From Parapedobacter deserti (GTDB taxonomy: Bacteria; Bacteroidota; Bacteroidia; Sphingobacteriales; Sphingobacteriaceae), in NCBI RefSeq assembly GCF_042646065.1, contig NZ_JBHRTA010000008.1, positions 339,006 through 403,005 of the forward strand: DNA of 64,000 bases. The letters are read 5' to 3'. Shown piece after piece: positions 61,185-64,000 of this stretch. Under the pieces are notes generated by a model. That model ran no database searches, was not told the DNA's origin, and was given only the letters and a program-made list of their open reading frames with translations. The translations under genes were made by a program, and so were the position numbers. Every line of letters starts with the position of its first letter. Positions within the stretch are counted from its first letter, which is position 1.

Positions 61185-63796
61185 CGGCGGGAAGCGACGC
61201 CGGGCTGACGTATACCTACTACACGGATGCTGAGGGAACCATCGAGCTGGATAGCCCAGACGCGGTGGCCGTATCGGGCACCTACTATATCCGGGCCACC
61301 GATCCGGTAACGGGTTGCAGTGCGATTGCACCGGTTATGGTACAATTTGTGGATCGCCCTGTAGTGGCTGTTACGCATCCGGATTGCACAACGGGTACCG
61401 GATCGATCACCGTCACCGGGCCATTGGGCGCCGGTTTTGAATACGCAATCAATGGCGTGGACTACCAGGCAGCTCCATTGTTTGAAAACTTGGCTCCCGG
61501 CACATACCGTGTAACCGCGCAGCATGCGTCGGTACCCGGATGCGTGAGCGAGGAGATGGAGGTAACCATCAATGCTACGCCGACCACCTCCGCACCTGCG
61601 GTTGTACACCCGGGTTGCGGGGAGACGGCGGGCACCATCGAATTCGCGGCTGATGCGGATTACGAGTACGCGGTGTACCGCGCTGGTGAGACACCGGTAT
61701 ACCAATCATCGCCGGTCTTTGCGGACTTGGCTCCGGGCGAATACATGGCGCAGATGCGGTCGGTGGTGATCGACTGCGAAGCGCTGGCTGTGCCGGCGAC
61801 CATCAACGCTGCACCGGTGGTTCCGGCGGCTCCGTTGGCCGAAGACCAGATAGCATGCGAGGAAAGCCCGCTGCAGGCACTGACCGCCATGGCTGCCGTT
61901 CCGGAAGGAACAGCCGTTGTCTGGTACGACGCGCCAACGGGTGGACAGGCAGTGACCGATCCAAGCCTGAATACAGTCGGAACCGTCACCTACTACGCAG
62001 AAGCCAGCAACGGTGACTGTGTGAGCCTGACGCGCACGGCGGTGACGCTGACCATACTGGAGGCTTTGGCTGCCGACGCCGGCCTTGACCAGACGAAGAC
62101 CGGGGAATCGGTGTTTAGCCTGGGCGCTGATTTGCCTGCCGGTACGACCGGAATGTGGAGCGTGGTTTCCGGTACGCCCTCGGTTGCAATATCCGATATT
62201 AACAATCCGCGGGCTTCTGTATCCCTGACTCCGGGAACGTCGGTCACCCTGCGGTGGACCGTCAGCAATGGCAGCTGTGAGGCGACCGATGAAGTGGTGC
62301 TCACTCATCAGCCGGCAGCACCGGAACACCGGGCCGATCTATCGGTTACCATCGCGGTGGACAACGCATCGCCGCTGCCTGGCGATCAAGTGATATTTAC
62401 GATCGAAGTGAGCAACGCGGGCCCTGACGATGCAACCGGGGNGATCGCCACGCTCACCGGTGGCAGCAGCGCCAGCTTCACCTTCACGGGCACGGGCAGC
62501 GCGACGGTGGAAATCGCCGACGATGACAGCACGGTGCCGGCAAACCTGGAGCTTACCATCAGCAAAGCAGCTGATGCTGCCGAACCAGATACGGACGGCG
62601 GCTTCACGATCAGCCTGCCCGCCGGCATCACCGTATCCGAGGACGTAACGGTAACCTATACGGTAGGCGGCACCGCCACCGCCGGCGATGATTACGTAGC
62701 CCTCACGGGCACGGCGGTAATTCCCGCAGGGCAGAACAGTGTTACCGTACCGGTAATCGTCTTGGATGATGACCACACAGAGCCTGTCGAAACAGTGATC
62801 ATGACCCTCACAGGTGCGTCTTCTCCCGGCCTTACCCTTACGATAGGCTCAATTAACAGCGCGACGGTGAACATCGCCGATGATGACAAGATCACTACGG
62901 ATCTATCGGTTACCATCGCGGTGGACAACGCATCGCCGCTGCCTGGCGATCAAGTGATATTTACGATCGAAGTGAGCAACGCGGGCCCTGACGATGCAAC
63001 CGGGGTAGCGGTAATTGGTAACCTGCCATCGGGATACACGTTTGTAGCTTCAGAAGTGTCACGTGGCACCTATGACGAAGAATCGGGTGTCTGGACGGTT
63101 GGCGGCCTGGCAAGCGGTGAAAGCCGGACGCTGCGGATCACGGCCCTGGTGAACGGTGAGGGTGACTACGTAAACCGTGTTGAGGTACGCGGCAATGAGG
63201 ATGACCCGGATGCCGGCAACGATGAATCAGAGGTTTCGGTATCGCTGGTTCACCCGCCACAGGTGGTAGATGATGCAGCCAGCGGAAATTCAAACAAGGC
63301 CCTGGTCGTTCCGGTACTGGCCAATGACGAGGCGGGCACCCATCCGCTGGATGCGGCATCCGTGGAGATCGTGACCCATCCGCAGCACGGCACGGTGGTC
63401 GTGGGTACGGACGGCACGATAACCTATGTGTCGGCACATGGCTATGTTGGGGAAGACCGTTTTACGTACCGGGTGCAGGACAGTGAAGGCAACTGGAGCG
63501 ATGTCGCCAATGTGGTGTTAACGATAACGGCCAATCCGCTGAAGGTAACCAACATTTTCACACCCAACGGTGACGGGCAGAACGACCTGTTTGAAATCGT
63601 TGGCCTGGAAGGGTATGACCGGGCTGAGCTGGTGGTGTTCAACCGCTGGGGCACCGAGGTGTACCGGCACAACAATTATGACAATTCATGGGGAGGCGGC
63701 GACATCCATGAGGGCACGTATTATTATGTGCTGAGGCTGCATAGGGGCAACAGCAGCCAGGTGGAAAAAGGCTGGGTGGTATTGAAAAGGAAATAG
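61175..63796 (+). CDS. Giant modular surface protein, C-terminal segment with T9SS sorting domain
   Basis: Open from 61175 without a start codon to TAG at 63794-63796. 61175-62060 is an Ig-like unit nearly identical to the one at 59238; then an Ig-like/PKD stretch and a DUF11 fragment (SVTIAVDNASPLPGDQVIFT) reach the N at 62442. After it come a Calx-beta repeat and a half, a full DUF11 domain (62900-63250), a cadherin/Big-like domain (LVVPVLANDEAGTHPLDAAS, RFTYRVQDSEGNWSD) and the C-terminal gliding-motility-type domain (NIFTPNGDGQNDLFEIVGLE, VVFNRWGTEVY, EGTYYYVLRL, GWVVLKRK), the type B sorting signal of type IX secretion. The protein is therefore expected on the cell surface. A PorP/SprF gene follows 40 bp later, the usual partner of such substrates. 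Confidence 0.8.
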   Translation, partial: AAITAGSDAGLTYTYYTDAEGTIELDSPDAVAVSGTYYIRATDPVTGCSAIAPVMVQFVDRPVVAVTHPDCTTGTGSITVTGPLGAGFEYAINGVDYQAAPLFENLAPGTYRVTAQHASVPGCVSEEMEVTINATPTTSAPAVVHPGCGETAGTIEFAADADYEYAVYRAGETPVYQSSPVFADLAPGEYMAQMRSVVIDCEALAVPATINAAPVVPAAPLAEDQIACEESPLQALTAMAAVPEGTAVVWYDAPTGGQAVTDPSLNTVGTVTYYAEASNGDCVSLTRTAVTLTILEALAADAGLDQTKTGESVFSLGADLPAGTTGMWSVVSGTPSVAISDINNPRASVSLTPGTSVTLRWTVSNGSCEATDEVVLTHQPAAPEHRADLSVTIAVDNASPLPGDQVIFTIEVSNAGPDDATGXIATLTGGSSASFTFTGTGSATVEIADDDSTVPANLELTISKAADAAEPDTDGGFTISLPAGITVSEDVTVTYTVGGTATAGDDYVALTGTAVIPAGQNSVTVPVIVLDDDHTEPVETVIMTLTGASSPGLTLTIGSINSATVNIADDDKITTDLSVTIAVDNASPLPGDQVIFTIEVSNAGPDDATGVAVIGNLPSGYTFVASEVSRGTYDEESGVWTVGGLASGESRTLRITALVNGEGDYVNRVEVRGNEDDPDAGNDESEVSVSLVHPPQVVDDAASGNSNKALVVPVLANDEAGTHPLDAASVEIVTHPQHGTVVVGTDGTITYVSAHGYVGEDRFTYRVQDSEGNWSDVANVVLTITANPLKVTNIFTPNGDGQNDLFEIVGLEGYDRAELVVFNRWGTEVYRHNNYDNSWGGGDIHEGTYYYVLRLHRGNSSQVEKGWVVLKRK
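62336..62441 (+). repeat. 106-bp exact repeat in DUF11 coding sequence, copy 1
   Basis: Identical base for base to 62900-63005. This copy ends exactly at the N at 62442; the other copy continues into the rest of the DUF11 domain. Preceded here by an Ig-like module. Confidence 0.9.
62442..62442. other. Ambiguous base (N): DUF11 to Calx-beta junction
   Basis: The left flank is the end of the 106-bp exact repeat (...GATGCAACCGGGG); the right flank begins GATCGCCACGCTCACC in the middle of a Calx-beta repeat. Confidence 0.8.
62900..63005 (+). repeat. 106-bp exact repeat in DUF11 coding sequence, copy 2
   Basis: Identical to 62336-62441 and preceded here by a Calx-beta repeat (NIADDDKITT). It continues into an intact DUF11 domain. 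Confidence 0.9.
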
Positions 63797-63836
63797 GGAG
63801 ACAAGCGAATCATTGGAATCAGTCAACTAAAGGTAA

Positions 63837-64000
63837 ATGAAAAACATAGGAATAATCATATGCATACTGGTGGCAGGCGCCCCGTTTGCACTGCGTGCCC
63901 AGCAGAACATCCAGTTCACGCAGTACATATTCAATTCGATGAGCATCAACCCGGCCTATGCGGGCTACAAGGAGGAGTGGTTCGGCCAGCTGGGCCTGCG
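63837..64000 (+). CDS. PorP/SprF-family type IX secretion-associated outer-membrane protein, N-terminal part
   Basis: Starts at ATG 63837 and runs off the window after 54 complete codons. Signal peptide MKNIGIIICILVAGAPFALR ends AQ; the mature start QNIQFTQYIFNSMSINPAYA followed by GYKEEWFGQLGLR is the hallmark of PorP/SprF proteins (the N-x-x-xxINPAYAG motif). These outer-membrane barrels are needed for attachment or secretion of type-B CTD substrates such as the protein encoded just upstream, so the two genes very likely work together. They are separated by only 40 bp. Confidence 0.92.
   Translation, partial: MKNIGIIICILVAGAPFALRAQQNIQFTQYIFNSMSINPAYAGYKEEWFGQLGL

Overview
The window comes from a member of the Bacteroidota, most likely a Sphingobacteriaceae relative (Pedobacter/Parapedobacter-like). 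Evidence: a short GyrB of about 650 residues, SusC/SusD and other TonB-dependent receptors, FecI/FecR-type regulation, DUF4625 lipoproteins, a type IX secretion (T9SS) C-terminal domain followed by a PorP/SprF gene, TAnnTTTG-type promoters and few Shine-Dalgarno sites. The genus is inference. No tRNA, rRNA, CRISPR array or insertion sequence was recognised.

Layout. 1-3.6 kb: the 3' end of a GH130 phosphorylase gene facing two overlapping GT4 glycosyltransferase genes. 3.9-6.6 kb: a Skp/OmpH-like lipoprotein with a strong terminator, diverging from gyrB. 6.7-10.9 kb: a decayed AraC regulator, then a probable metal-uptake operon (His-rich small protein, TonB receptor, two DUF4625 lipoproteins). 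11-19.2 kb: desaturase, CE7-type esterase, cold-shock protein, RpoD-like sigma factor, NYN-domain protein, an unlisted 38-residue Lys-rich protein, FMN-binding glutamate-synthase-like protein and an M28 peptidase. 19.3-22.3 kb: a TonB receptor and, on the other strand just beyond its 3' end, a frameshifted remnant of a related receptor. 22.4-25 kb: a zinc metalloprotease diverging from sufS-sufE.

25-35 kb is a co-directional locus: ECF sigma factor, FecR anti-sigma factor, kelch-like lipoprotein, SusC, SusD and a secreted protein with three thioredoxin folds. It reads as a nutrient-uptake system with its own cell-surface signalling. 35-38.7 kb: a DASS/SLC13 anion symporter, lysS and a small conserved protein.

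38.9-48.8 kb holds two paralogous two-component cassettes in the same arrangement: a LuxR-type response regulator on the plus strand meeting, tail to tail with a 23-26 bp overlap, a periplasmic-propeller histidine kinase on the minus strand. Between them lie a GlxA-type regulator diverging from an FMN reductase, and a small beta-barrel protein.

49.4-63.8 kb encodes a giant modular surface protein: signal peptide, three YWV-type modules, an Ig/PKD-like module, two BIG2-like domains, a long array of Calx-beta repeats, Ig-like modules, DUF11, a cadherin-like domain and a gliding-motility/T9SS C-terminal domain. A PorP/SprF gene runs off the window end. Four single Ns (59237, 60193, 61174, 62442) lie inside repeats. 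The flanking sequences fit together better in a different order than the one given, so the gene structure after 59.2 kb should be treated as an assembly product.
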